Source: Candidatus Saganbacteria bacterium (GTDB lineage Bacteria > Margulisbacteria > WOR-1 > JAPLLA01). Taken from it: a stretch of 35,289 nt of DNA. The DNA lies in the NCBI GenBank assembly GCA_026387795.1, contig JAPLLA010000059.1:1-35289 (forward strand), in the 5' to 3' direction. Below are positions 9,399 through 18,066 of the stretch, piece by piece. The notes below the pieces were generated by a model. That model saw nothing but the letters and a program-made list of their open reading frames with translations. It was not told the DNA's origin and searched no databases. How positions within the stretch are numbered: position 1 is the stretch's first letter; each line of letters begins with the position of its first letter. Position numbers and translations under genes: made by a program.

Positions 9399-10112
9399 AT
9401 GAAAAACAATTCTGCTATCTTTAGATTGCCGCTATTGCTAATGTTCTTACTTTTATTGGCCGCATTTTTAGCTACAGGCTGCGCAATGGTTGGCAAGGCT
9501 CCGATAAAAATCAGTTATTATGACCCCGTAGCTATTCCTTCTTCTTACATTGTAACAGGGGAAGGCGAAGTAAAAGAGCTCACATATAAAAATGATAAAT
9601 ACGAAATAAGTCTCGCTTTAATATCGGCAGCGAATATTTTTGCCTCCAACATAGAAATAAAAAACAAGACAAAAAAAGAAATCCTTCCGAACGAATACCT
9701 CATTAGACTTTACGATGGCAGGGACCGCATAGAGCTCCCGTCAATTTCCAAGGAAGTGGTTGTAGTTTATCGGGCCAAAGTTTCTGCAGGGCAGGACATC
9801 AAAACCGGTAACAGCATCTTGGATTATTCTCTTAATTCTTTTACCGGTATAATGGAAACCGCTGCCACCCCAATCAACAAAAACCAATACAGTAGTTACA
9901 TCGGGATGGTAATTGACCATTATTTCTCTTATCGGCCAATCTATCCTGGCTTTACACGCAAGGGAATCCTGTGCTTTTTTAATAGGATCATACCCGAATA
10001 TCCCTTGATCCTGGTTATTAAAATCAAAGAAGACACCTACGAATTCAAATTTTGGCCGGTTGGAATGGCGCCTGAAAATACCGACAGCAATTTCCCAGAT
10101 TACAATTTCTAA
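9399..10112 (+). CDS. Putative lipoprotein
   Basis: 237 aa; lipobox-like LLAAFLATGC; TATAAT at 9386-9391. Confidence 0.75.
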   Translation: MKNNSAIFRLPLLLMFLLLLAAFLATGCAMVGKAPIKISYYDPVAIPSSYIVTGEGEVKELTYKNDKYEISLALISAANIFASNIEIKNKTKKEILPNEYLIRLYDGRDRIELPSISKEVVVVYRAKVSAGQDIKTGNSILDYSLNSFTGIMETAATPINKNQYSSYIGMVIDHYFSYRPIYPGFTRKGILCFFNRIIPEYPLILVIKIKEDTYEFKFWPVGMAPENTDSNFPDYNF

Positions 10113-11089
10113 ACAAAATCCTCAACATTATCAACAAAAGCAAATAGCGCATCAATTGTTTTTGGCCGCACAACCATTCTTCTGATTTTTGCAGAATTAC
10201 GGAAATAGCTTAAATACCAAAGCACTACTTTACGCATAAAACCCAACTTACTCCCCAGCTGTCCTTGTCTATATTCTCTTAAATAGACCAAATGCTTTTT
10301 TAACCACTTCAACTTATAGTCCAAAGACTGTTCCGGCAAAATTTTACCGCTTTTAAAGTAATGATCGATTTCTTTAAATATCCAGGGCCGACCCAATGCT
10401 CCCCTGGCTACAATAATGCCGTCACAACCTGTTTCATCAAACATCCTTTTCGCATCAACAGGTGTAAAGATATTGCCTGAACCAAAAACCGGAATCTTCA
10501 CACTCTGTTTTATTCTTTTAATTGTTTCATAATCAATTTCTCCTGCATAACCTTGGGACATCGTTCTTCCATGCACAAATAACGCTTTTGCCCCGCTCTT
10601 TTGGCATCCTTTGGCAAGCCGTATAATCTCATCTTGGTCACAAATTTCATAGCCAATACGAAGTTTGACCGTAATAGGCAAATTAATCCCTTTTGAGAGT
10701 TTTTTTATAATTGCAAATAACCGATCCGGGTCAGTAAGCAAATAAGACCCTGCTTTTTTTGTGACTACTTTTCTCACCGGACAAGCAGCATTGATGTCAA
10801 TAAAAACAGGAGAAGTATGTTTCAAAAGTTGGTGTGCAGCTTTCAACATAACTTCCGGATCAGAACCTAGAAGCTGCGCAGCAATAGGCTTATCTTTTGG
10901 GATAGTCAGGATCATTTCATCTACTGTTTGGCGATACTCGTATGCAAGGGAATTAGAATCGAGCATTTCAAAAAAACAAAATTTCGCACCTGCTTCTCTC
11001 GCAATCAAGCGAAAAGAGAGGTCCGTACACCCCGACATCGGGGCCATTAAGATATTTGTAGGCAGCTTTTTATTCCCGATCTTTACCAT
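10109..11089 (-). CDS. dusB: tRNA-dihydrouridine synthase
   Basis: MVKIGNKKLPTNILMAPMSGCTDLSFRLIAREAGA...INAACPVRKVVTKKAGSYLL...VKLRIGY...VHGRTMSQGYAGEIDYETIKRIKQSVKIPVFGSGNI. ORF track start (11170) overlaps the divergent gene; ATG at 11089 preferred. Confidence 0.92.
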   Translation of the reverse strand: MVKIGNKKLPTNILMAPMSGCTDLSFRLIAREAGAKFCFFEMLDSNSLAYEYRQTVDEMILTIPKDKPIAAQLLGSDPEVMLKAAHQLLKHTSPVFIDINAACPVRKVVTKKAGSYLLTDPDRLFAIIKKLSKGINLPITVKLRIGYEICDQDEIIRLAKGCQKSGAKALFVHGRTMSQGYAGEIDYETIKRIKQSVKIPVFGSGNIFTPVDAKRMFDETGCDGIIVARGALGRPWIFKEIDHYFKSGKILPEQSLDYKLKWLKKHLVYLREYRQGQLGSKLGFMRKVVLWYLSYFRNSAKIRRMVVRPKTIDALFAFVDNVEDFV

Positions 11090-11128
11090 GAGGTGATTGT
11101 AACACAAAATGTATGTTAGAATAAAAAC

Positions 11129-11914
11129 ATGCAACCTCATCACAACCATAAAAATACCAGCTGGGATCAAGTGGCAACTTGGTACGACCAGCTGGTTGGA
11201 GAGCGCGGTTCAGAATACCATGAAAACGTAATCATCCCAGGCGCGTTACGGATGATTGACGCTAAAAAGGGAGAGAAAATCTTAGACCTGGGTTGCGGAC
11301 AAGGAATTTTCCCCAGAGAACTGGCCAGCAAAGGAGCAGAAATAACTGGGATCGATAACTCAGGCAAACTAATCAAAGCAGCTAAAGAGCGCTCTAAGAA
11401 ATTTCCCAACATAAAATACTTTGTCGGTCACGCCGCACACTTGGATGCTTTTTCCGATCAAAGCTTTGATGCGGTCTCTTGTATCATGGCAATCCAAAAC
11501 ATGGAACCACTTGATCGTATTATCAAAGGGATCAGCCGAGTACTAAAAACAAATGGCAGATTCCTTTTGGTAACTGCACATCCTGCGTTTCGCATCCCCC
11601 GCCAAAGCGGCTGGGGTTTTGACGAAAAGAGAAAGCTGCAATACCGCAGGGTTGACACTTACATGTCCGAAATGAAAATCCCGATCCAAATGCATCCCGG
11701 TTTTGCTCCTGATGTAATTACTTGGACCATTCACCGCCCCCTCTCCTCTTATTTTAAAGAATTAAACGCCAATCATTTGGCAGTTACACAATTTGAGGAG
11801 TGGGTTTCGCACCGTGAAAGCCAGCCCGGAGGAAGGTCTAGGACAGAGAATAGATCGAGAAAAGAATTTCCTCTTTTCCTAGGCATGGTTGCAAAAAAAA
11901 TCATTAACTGCTAA
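11129..11914 (+). CDS. Class I SAM-dependent methyltransferase
   Basis: 261 aa; ILDLGCGQGIFPRELASKGAEITGIDNSGKLI...SFDAVSCIMAIQNMEPLDRIIKGISRVLKTNGRFLLVTAHP. Confidence 0.92.
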   Translation: MQPHHNHKNTSWDQVATWYDQLVGERGSEYHENVIIPGALRMIDAKKGEKILDLGCGQGIFPRELASKGAEITGIDNSGKLIKAAKERSKKFPNIKYFVGHAAHLDAFSDQSFDAVSCIMAIQNMEPLDRIIKGISRVLKTNGRFLLVTAHPAFRIPRQSGWGFDEKRKLQYRRVDTYMSEMKIPIQMHPGFAPDVITWTIHRPLSSYFKELNANHLAVTQFEEWVSHRESQPGGRSRTENRSRKEFPLFLGMVAKKIINC

Positions 11915-11953
11915 ACTGCCGCTCGGTTTCATTTTTTTACAGGAGGCGCAAAC

Positions 11954-12115
11954 ATGTCAGCAGAAAGAGGAGAATTCAAAGGCAAGCCGATGTTAATTCT
12001 AAAAAGGAGTGAGGACGAAAAATTTCCTTTTTCCTTTGGGATATCCAAAGCAAAAATGATTTTGGATAACCTCGAAGATATTAAAAAGTTTGTAGCAGAT
12101 TGCGATAACGCTTAA
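11954..12115 (+). CDS. Short conserved-looking protein (53 aa), not in the ORF track
   Basis: MSAERGEFKGKPMLILKRSEDEKFPFSFGISKAKMILDNLEDIKKFVADCDNA with AGGAGG RBS 7 nt upstream of ATG. Confidence 0.75.
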   Translation: MSAERGEFKGKPMLILKRSEDEKFPFSFGISKAKMILDNLEDIKKFVADCDNA

Positions 12116-12147
12116 TCTTCCCCACCGATAAGTGCTATAATTTCCAT

Positions 12148-12969
12148 ATGCCGGAGATAAAAACCGTACCAAATTCGGATATCTTGTATCGGCATTGGTC
12201 TGCCAATAATCCTAAAGCAATTTTCCTGGGAGTCCATGGCTTAGGAGCGCATTCGGACCGCTGGAATTTTTTCGGCAACTTCTTCATACAAAAAGAGATT
12301 TCTTCTTACGCAATTGAACTAAAAGGTTTTGGTGTTACCAAAGATAGGCCAAGGGGCCATATCGACTCATTCAAAACCTACTACAGGGACCTACTCCTGC
12401 TTCTTTATTTTATTAAGAAAGCAAACCCAAATAAAAAAGTCTTTCTGATCGGCGAAAGCTTAGGCGGACTAATCACATTCCTCTTTGCTTTAAAGCATCA
12501 AAAACTTGTAAGCGGACTAATACTCATGTCTCCTGCTTTTAAAAATGGGATGACGTTCTCTCTGCTTACACAGCTCGATGCGTTCTCTGCCTTACTTTAT
12601 AATCCCAAAAAACAGATCGAGATGCCCTTTACTTCTGCCATGTGCACCAGAGACGAACAACAGCAAAACTTTATGGACCAAGACTCCAGGGAACTTAGAA
12701 CCGCCAGCGCAAAACTGATCTTAAACACCCTGCTCGGCCAAATAGAAGCTGGTTTCAAATTAAAATCGCTACAGCTCCCTACCCTAACCCTTTTATCAGG
12801 CAAAGATTATCTGATAGATGCAAAAGAAGGTAAAAAGATGCATCAGAAATTCAAGCATCAGGACAAAGCCTTGATTGAGTACCCAGAGATGCTGCACGCT
12901 TTATACATTGACTCAGACAGAGAAAAGGTTTTTCAGGATATTTTGGATTGGACAGAAAGAAGGTTGTAA
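12148..12969 (+). CDS. Alpha/beta hydrolase (serine aminopeptidase S33 / monoacylglycerol lipase-like)
   Basis: 273 aa; FLGVHGLGAHSDRW, GESLGG nucleophile elbow, LSGKDYLIDAKEG, EMLHALYID. Confidence 0.9.
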   Translation: MPEIKTVPNSDILYRHWSANNPKAIFLGVHGLGAHSDRWNFFGNFFIQKEISSYAIELKGFGVTKDRPRGHIDSFKTYYRDLLLLLYFIKKANPNKKVFLIGESLGGLITFLFALKHQKLVSGLILMSPAFKNGMTFSLLTQLDAFSALLYNPKKQIEMPFTSAMCTRDEQQQNFMDQDSRELRTASAKLILNTLLGQIEAGFKLKSLQLPTLTLLSGKDYLIDAKEGKKMHQKFKHQDKALIEYPEMLHALYIDSDREKVFQDILDWTERRL

Positions 12970-12971
12970 GA

Positions 12972-14447
12972 ATGGAATACATTCTTGCCATTGACCAAGG
13001 GACCACGGGCAGCCGCGCCATTGTTTACGACAAAAAAGGAAAACAGGTCGCCTCTGCTTACGAAGAATTTCCGCAATATTTCCCAAAACCAGGCTGGGTA
13101 GAACATAATCCGGAAGAAATCTGGAAGAGTGTAAACAACTCGATCCAAAAAGTATTAAAAAAAGTATCGCCTGCATACATTGCTGCTATTGGCATTACCA
13201 ACCAAAGAGAAACCACTGTAGTTTGGGACAAGGTTACAGGCAAACCGATCCATAATGCCATTGTTTGGCAATGCAGGCGTACTGCGGATCGTTGTGATCA
13301 ACTAAAAAAGAAAAAAGGGATGTTAGAGCTCTTCCGTAAAAAAACCGGCTTACCGATCGATGCCTATTTTTCCGGCACAAAGATCGAATGGATCCTAAAC
13401 AACTCACAACTCACAACCCACAACTCACAACTATTATTTGGAACAACTGATACTTGGATATTATGGAAACTCACTGGAGGCAAATCTCACAAAACAGATT
13501 ATACCAATGCGTCACGTACCATGCTTTTTAATATTGAAACACTAAAATGGGACGATCAGCTCCTTAAAATCCTAAATATCCCAAAAGGAATGCTTCCAGA
13601 GGTACAAGCTTCTGCCAGTCTTTTTGGGACAACAGTTGCGATCGGGAAACTCCCAGCCGGAATCCCAATTTCCGGCATTGCAGGAGACCAGCAAGCCGCA
13701 CTTTTTGGCCAAGCTTGCTTTGAACCCGGCACCATTAAGAACACTTACGGAACAGGATGTTTCATGCTGCTCAATGCTGGGAAGAAAAGACCTTCTTCCA
13801 AGCATGGCTTAATCACAACTTTAGGCTGTAATAAAGAAGGAAAGCCAATCTATGTATTGGAAGGTTCAATCTTTATCGCAGGCGCTGCTCTACATTGGCT
13901 GCGCGATGGGCTGCAAATACTTTCCTGCGGCTGCGAGTCAGAAAAAATGGCAACTTCTATTAAAAGCAACGAAGGAGTTTATTTTGTCCCTGCTTTAACA
14001 GGGCTCGGCGCACCCTACTGGGATCCTGATGCACGCGGCTTGATTACTGGTATTACCAGAGGAACAAAAAGAGAACATCTGGTACGCGCAGCACTGGAAG
14101 CAATGTGTTACAGCACCAAAGATGTTTTGGATGCCATGCAAAAAGACTCGAGGCTTACGATTAAAGAATTGAAAGTTGATGGCGGAGCAGTTGCAAACAA
14201 TTTACTTCTTCAATTCCAAGCTGATATTTTAAGAGTAAAAGTGATCCGGCCAAAGATTATAGAGTGCACATCTCTTGGTGCGGCATACCTCGCTGGCTTA
14301 ACAGTTAAATACTGGAAAAACGGAGATGAGATTAAAAAGTTTTGGACAAAGGACCGGGTTTTTATTCCTAAACTAGCAAAGACCAAAGCAGAAACATTTT
14401 ACCAAGGGTGGCAAAAAGCAGTAAAAAAGGCGCTAAAAAGCAATTAA
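12972..14447 (+). CDS. glpK: Glycerol kinase
   Basis: MEYILAIDQGTTGSRAIVYDKKGK; ITNQRETTVVWDK; GDQQAALFGQACFEPGTIKNTYGTGCFMLLNAG; GLGAPYWDPDARG; DGGAVANNLLLQFQADIL. Confidence 0.96.
   Translation: MEYILAIDQGTTGSRAIVYDKKGKQVASAYEEFPQYFPKPGWVEHNPEEIWKSVNNSIQKVLKKVSPAYIAAIGITNQRETTVVWDKVTGKPIHNAIVWQCRRTADRCDQLKKKKGMLELFRKKTGLPIDAYFSGTKIEWILNNSQLTTHNSQLLFGTTDTWILWKLTGGKSHKTDYTNASRTMLFNIETLKWDDQLLKILNIPKGMLPEVQASASLFGTTVAIGKLPAGIPISGIAGDQQAALFGQACFEPGTIKNTYGTGCFMLLNAGKKRPSSKHGLITTLGCNKEGKPIYVLEGSIFIAGAALHWLRDGLQILSCGCESEKMATSIKSNEGVYFVPALTGLGAPYWDPDARGLITGITRGTKREHLVRAALEAMCYSTKDVLDAMQKDSRLTIKELKVDGGAVANNLLLQFQADILRVKVIRPKIIECTSLGAAYLAGLTVKYWKNGDEIKKFWTKDRVFIPKLAKTKAETFYQGWQKAVKKALKSN
13401..13432 (+). 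repeat. Heptanucleotide tandem repeat AACTCAC (about 4.6 units) within glpK
   Basis: AACTCAC AACTCAC AACCCAC AACTCAC AACT, encoding NNSQLTTHNSQL in place of the usual GlpK linker. Confidence 0.9.
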
Positions 14448-14449
14448 CA

Positions 14450-15553
14450 TCAATGGATAGAACCTGAAGGCTGCAGTTGAAGCATCTCATAAACACTTCG
14501 GTTATATTTTCCAAAAGCAATGCTACACCCTGTACTACAAGAAGATTCCAATGGAATTCTAGATTGAATCCTTTCCAAGGTTTTACCAGCTCTATATATT
14601 TCCGCTAAAGCCTGGGTATTTGTATCCCCAATAGCCTCACCGCCATCGTAATATGTAAGAGGACAATTATACGCTTTTGCATCAGCTCCAATCGCAATTT
14701 CACTTAGCGAAAGGTAACACGGGTAACGCAAAACATCAGGGAAATCTCCCCTCGCAATTAATGGCCATTCTTCAGGATTACAACCAAAAGGTTGAGGTAA
14801 AAGCCTATAAAACTCAGTAGTTTCAGGATCCTCCCCAGGAAATCGCCCCCTTATGATCTCTCTTGCTGCAGGAAGAACCACTTCAAAATACTCCCTGACA
14901 TCGTCAATTTCCATACAAACCCCCGGATGGTTTCTAATCGGAATAGGATGAATACCATTAAAATCCAAATGGTAAAGGAGAAACTTCAGATGTTCTGGCA
15001 ATAGCCTAAAATTACCCTTATCAATTACACAATTAATATAAAAAGCAAAATCATGGGTTCTTCTTAGTTTACTCAACGCCTCCGCAAAAGTAAGAGCAAC
15101 TCTTTTTGCCCTACTTCCTCCTTCACGGTCAACAACATCAAAAGAGAGATTAATTTTGCTAACTCCGGCCGAAACAAGGGATTCTGCTCTTTTAGGATCC
15201 GTAACACCGTTGGTGACTATTGTTGCTTCTTTTCCTAATGCAACTACAAGCGCTATTGCTTCTTCCAACCAAGGAATAGTAGTACTTTCTCCCCCTGTAA
15301 AATGGACCATCTCCACCCCCATTTCTACCGCCTGCCATATTATATCCAACAACTTTTCCTTGGGAATAACTTCGGGCTTGTGCTTTTTAGTTACATCACA
15401 GTATCTGCATTTTAAATTACACGCAGTAGTGACATTTACAACCATTCTTCTTAAACTAGAAGACTGTCCACCATATATTAATTGGGCTGCCTCAACTGCC
15501 CTTGCCGGCATACCCCTCCAATATCCGGACATTAAGCCTGGATCCATGTTCAT
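14450..15553 (-). CDS. Radical SAM protein (MoaA/SPASM-like)
   Basis: 367 aa; TTACNLKCRYCDV CxxxCxxC motif, FTGGESTT, C-terminal Cys clusters (YPCYLSLSEIAIGADAKAYNCPLTYYDGG, SSCSTGCSIAFGKYN); SD aaaggag upstream. Confidence 0.85.
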   Translation of the reverse strand: MNMDPGLMSGYWRGMPARAVEAAQLIYGGQSSSLRRMVVNVTTACNLKCRYCDVTKKHKPEVIPKEKLLDIIWQAVEMGVEMVHFTGGESTTIPWLEEAIALVVALGKEATIVTNGVTDPKRAESLVSAGVSKINLSFDVVDREGGSRAKRVALTFAEALSKLRRTHDFAFYINCVIDKGNFRLLPEHLKFLLYHLDFNGIHPIPIRNHPGVCMEIDDVREYFEVVLPAAREIIRGRFPGEDPETTEFYRLLPQPFGCNPEEWPLIARGDFPDVLRYPCYLSLSEIAIGADAKAYNCPLTYYDGGEAIGDTNTQALAEIYRAGKTLERIQSRIPLESSCSTGCSIAFGKYNRSVYEMLQLQPSGSIH

Positions 15554-15644
15554 AAAAGCTATTCTCCTTTATTGTTTATCGCCTCATAATATTAAAAAAA
15601 CCATTCTTAGCAAAAATATTTTTATGTTAAGATATCTATTAATA

Positions 15645-17015
15645 ATGTCTAAATATGACGTCCTCATCATCGGCGGCGGGGTTACAGGCACATCCATTGC
15701 CAGAGAGCTCTCGCGCTACAAACTAGAAATCGCTATCCTGGAAAAAGAAGAAGAACTCGCTTTCGGAGTTTCAAAATCAAACAGCGGGATCATCCACCCA
15801 GGCACTCAAAATCCTCCCTCATCTCTCAAGGGAAAACTTTGCGTACAAGGGAACCTTCTAACTCGCAAGATTGCCAAGGAACTCGGAGTGGATTTTAAAG
15901 AAGTCGGGGAATTGATAGTTATTTTTAAAGAAGAAGACATGCCAAGACTCTTGGAGATAAAAAAAGAAGCGGAAGCGTTAGGCATCCCAAAATTAAAGAT
16001 TGTAGATAAAAAATGGCTGGCCAAACATGAACCAAACTTAAATAAAGACATTATCGCAGCACTCTACGCGCCTTCCGCTGGCATCAAAAAAGAGTTCGGA
16101 AACCTGCCCCGATTTCACATCGGGGCGGTTTCCGACAATAAAGATCCAAATCAAATATTTGAATCCCGCTTTGTGATCAATGCCGCGGGATTATATGCAG
16201 ATGAGATTTCCGCAATGGTTGGGATCAATGATTTTAAAATTACTCCGCGCAAGGGGGAAGAGTATCTTTTGGACAAAAAGCTGGCAAAGCTTACTAATCA
16301 TTTAATTTTCCCCTTGCCCTCTCCTACTTCTAACGGGATCTTAGTAATTAAAACTTCAGACGGAAATCCAATGATTGGACCTACTGCAGAGGATCAAATA
16401 GATAAACAAGATAAGAGCACAACTGAAGCTGGAATGAAGAAGGTTTTGGAAAACGTACAAAGAATCGTTCCAAAGATAAGCAAAGATAACATCATCGCTT
16501 ATTTCGCAGGACTTAGGCCAGTTTCAGGCAAAGACTTTATCATCCGCCACGAAGATAAGGTTCCTGGATTCATCAGTGTTGCGGGGATCCAATCCCCAGG
16601 TCTAACTGCTGCACCTGCTATTGCACTTTTAGTTGTAAAACTATTAAAACAAAATGGATTAGCACTAAAAAAGAAGATTTTGTTTTTCCACAAACACAGA
16701 AAACCGACTGTACATCTCTTTGCAATGCCGGTTGAAAAAGCAAAAGCACTGACCAAAAAAGACCCTGCTTACGGAGATATTGTTTGCAGATGCGAAATGG
16801 TTTCTGCAAAAGAGATCAGAGATGCAATTAAGCGCGGAGCAAAAACACTGGACGGGATCAAATTCCGCACGCGCTGCCAATCCGGCAGGTGCCACGGAGG
16901 ATTTTGCACAACCAGAGCCATGAAGATACTGGCGGAGGAGCTTGCAATGCCTTTGACAGAGGTTACAAAGAGAGGAAAAGGATCGGAGATCATTAAAGAA
17001 AGCAGAAAGCAGTAA
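15645..17015 (+). CDS. GlpA-like FAD-dependent oxidoreductase with C-terminal BFD-like [2Fe-2S] domain
   Basis: MSKYDVLIIGGGVTGTSIARELSRYKLEIAILEKE; RFVINAAGLYADEISAMVG; C-terminal VCRCEMVSAKEIRDAIKRGAKTLDGIKFRTRCQSGRCHGGFC. ORF track start (15156) overlaps the opposite-strand rSAM gene. Confidence 0.88.
   Translation: MSKYDVLIIGGGVTGTSIARELSRYKLEIAILEKEEELAFGVSKSNSGIIHPGTQNPPSSLKGKLCVQGNLLTRKIAKELGVDFKEVGELIVIFKEEDMPRLLEIKKEAEALGIPKLKIVDKKWLAKHEPNLNKDIIAALYAPSAGIKKEFGNLPRFHIGAVSDNKDPNQIFESRFVINAAGLYADEISAMVGINDFKITPRKGEEYLLDKKLAKLTNHLIFPLPSPTSNGILVIKTSDGNPMIGPTAEDQIDKQDKSTTEAGMKKVLENVQRIVPKISKDNIIAYFAGLRPVSGKDFIIRHEDKVPGFISVAGIQSPGLTAAPAIALLVVKLLKQNGLALKKKILFFHKHRKPTVHLFAMPVEKAKALTKKDPAYGDIVCRCEMVSAKEIRDAIKRGAKTLDGIKFRTRCQSGRCHGGFCTTRAMKILAEELAMPLTEVTKRGKGSEIIKESRKQ
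16098..16133. repeat. Palindrome family 2, copy in coding sequence
   Basis: GGAAACC-t-GCCCCGAT-ttcac-ATCGGGGC-GGTTTCC inside the GlpA-like gene. Confidence 0.85.
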
Positions 17016-17036
17016 GCGGAAAGCAGTAAGCAGAAG
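17002..17036 (+). repeat. Heptanucleotide tandem repeat GCAGWAA (5 units) spanning the stop codon of the GlpA-like gene
   Basis: gcagaaa gcagtaa gcggaaa gcagtaa gcagaag. Confidence 0.85.
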
Positions 17037-17045
17037 GAAAAATAA

Positions 17046-18002
17046 GTGATAAAAAGAGAGCTTATAGTAGTTGGCGGAGGACCGGCTGGAATGGCAGCTG
17101 CCCTATCCGCATACGAAAACGGAGTAAAAGACATCCTTCTACTGGAGCGCGACCAATTCCTGGGTGGCATACTCAATCAATGCATTCACACAGGCTTTGG
17201 ACTGCAACATTTTAAAGAAGATCTTACTGGTCCAGAGTTTGCCGATCGATTAATAATCAAGATCAAGGCAATCAAGGCAGACAAGGCAATCGAGGTTAGC
17301 TTACAGTCATTTGTAGTTAAACTGACAGATAGAAAGGTCGTCACCTATTTAAAACCAGGCAAGTTTGAAGAAGTGCAAGCCAAAGCCATCATCATGGCAA
17401 CAGGATGCAGAGAAAGAACCAGAGAAATGATCCCAATCCCAGGAGACCGACCCGCTGGAATCTTCTCTGCCGGCCTTGCACAAAAAATGATAAATATTGA
17501 AGGATGGCTTCCAGGAAAAGAAGTCGTAATCATAGGATCAGGAGATATTGGACTCATCATGGCTAGGCGTTTTACCCTTGAAGGCGCAAAAGTTAAGGCA
17601 GTAGTAGAAATACAAAAAGAGAGCCGGGGCCTAGTACGCAACATTGTCCAATGCGTCCAGGATTTTGATATTCCCCTCTACTTCCGCCACAAGATTAAAA
17701 GAATCATAGGCCATGACCGTGTGGAAAAGGTAGAAGTGGTTGCTGTAGATGAAAACTTAAACGAAAAACCGGAAACTGCTTTTGATATCACTTGCGACAC
17801 AGTTTTAGTCTCAGTTGGTCTTATCCCAGAGAATGAATTAATAGAGATGGCAGGGGCAGAAATTGAAGACTTAAATACTACTTCTATTCCGGGAATTTTC
17901 TCTTGCGGAAATTCTTATAAGGTTTATGACCTGGCGGATTCTGTAACCAGGGATAGTGAAAAAGCAGGAAAACAAGCGGCGGAGTATTTGAAACGGATAT
18001 AA
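17046..18002 (+). CDS. NAD(P)/FAD-dependent pyridine nucleotide-disulfide oxidoreductase
   Basis: 318 aa; LIVVGGGPAGMAAALSAYENG; MATGCRERTREM; VVIIGSGDIGLIMARRFTLEGAKVKAVVE; GIFSCGNSYKVYDLADSV; next to the GlpA-like and DUF1667 genes. Confidence 0.92.
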   Translation: MIKRELIVVGGGPAGMAAALSAYENGVKDILLLERDQFLGGILNQCIHTGFGLQHFKEDLTGPEFADRLIIKIKAIKADKAIEVSLQSFVVKLTDRKVVTYLKPGKFEEVQAKAIIMATGCRERTREMIPIPGDRPAGIFSAGLAQKMINIEGWLPGKEVVIIGSGDIGLIMARRFTLEGAKVKAVVEIQKESRGLVRNIVQCVQDFDIPLYFRHKIKRIIGHDRVEKVEVVAVDENLNEKPETAFDITCDTVLVSVGLIPENELIEMAGAEIEDLNTTSIPGIFSCGNSYKVYDLADSVTRDSEKAGKQAAEYLKRI

Positions 18003-18048
18003 CCCCAGAATAAATTCTGGGGAATATACCCCACATTTTAATGTGGGG
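18003..18048. repeat. Paired 20-nt hairpins (palindrome family 1, copy 3)
   Basis: CCCCAGAAT-AA-ATTCTGGGG (18003-18022) and CCCCACATT-TT-AATGTGGGG (18029-18048), starting directly after the stop codon. Confidence 0.9.
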
Positions 18049-18066
18049 TTCTCAAAGGAGATTTGA

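Noticed and set aside
13401-13432. CRISPR-like or sequencing artefact interpretation of AACTCAC repeats
   Set aside because: Unit is only 7 bp with no spacers, and the glpK frame is preserved with good similarity on both sides.
15156-15644. N-terminal extension of the GlpA-like ORF
   Set aside because: Overlaps the opposite-strand rSAM gene; the FAD-binding N-terminus begins naturally at MSKYDVLIIGGG (15645).
4024-18048. CRISPR array from recurrent GGGG palindromes
   Set aside because: Copies are dispersed over kilobases in pairs, with no regular spacers and no cas genes.
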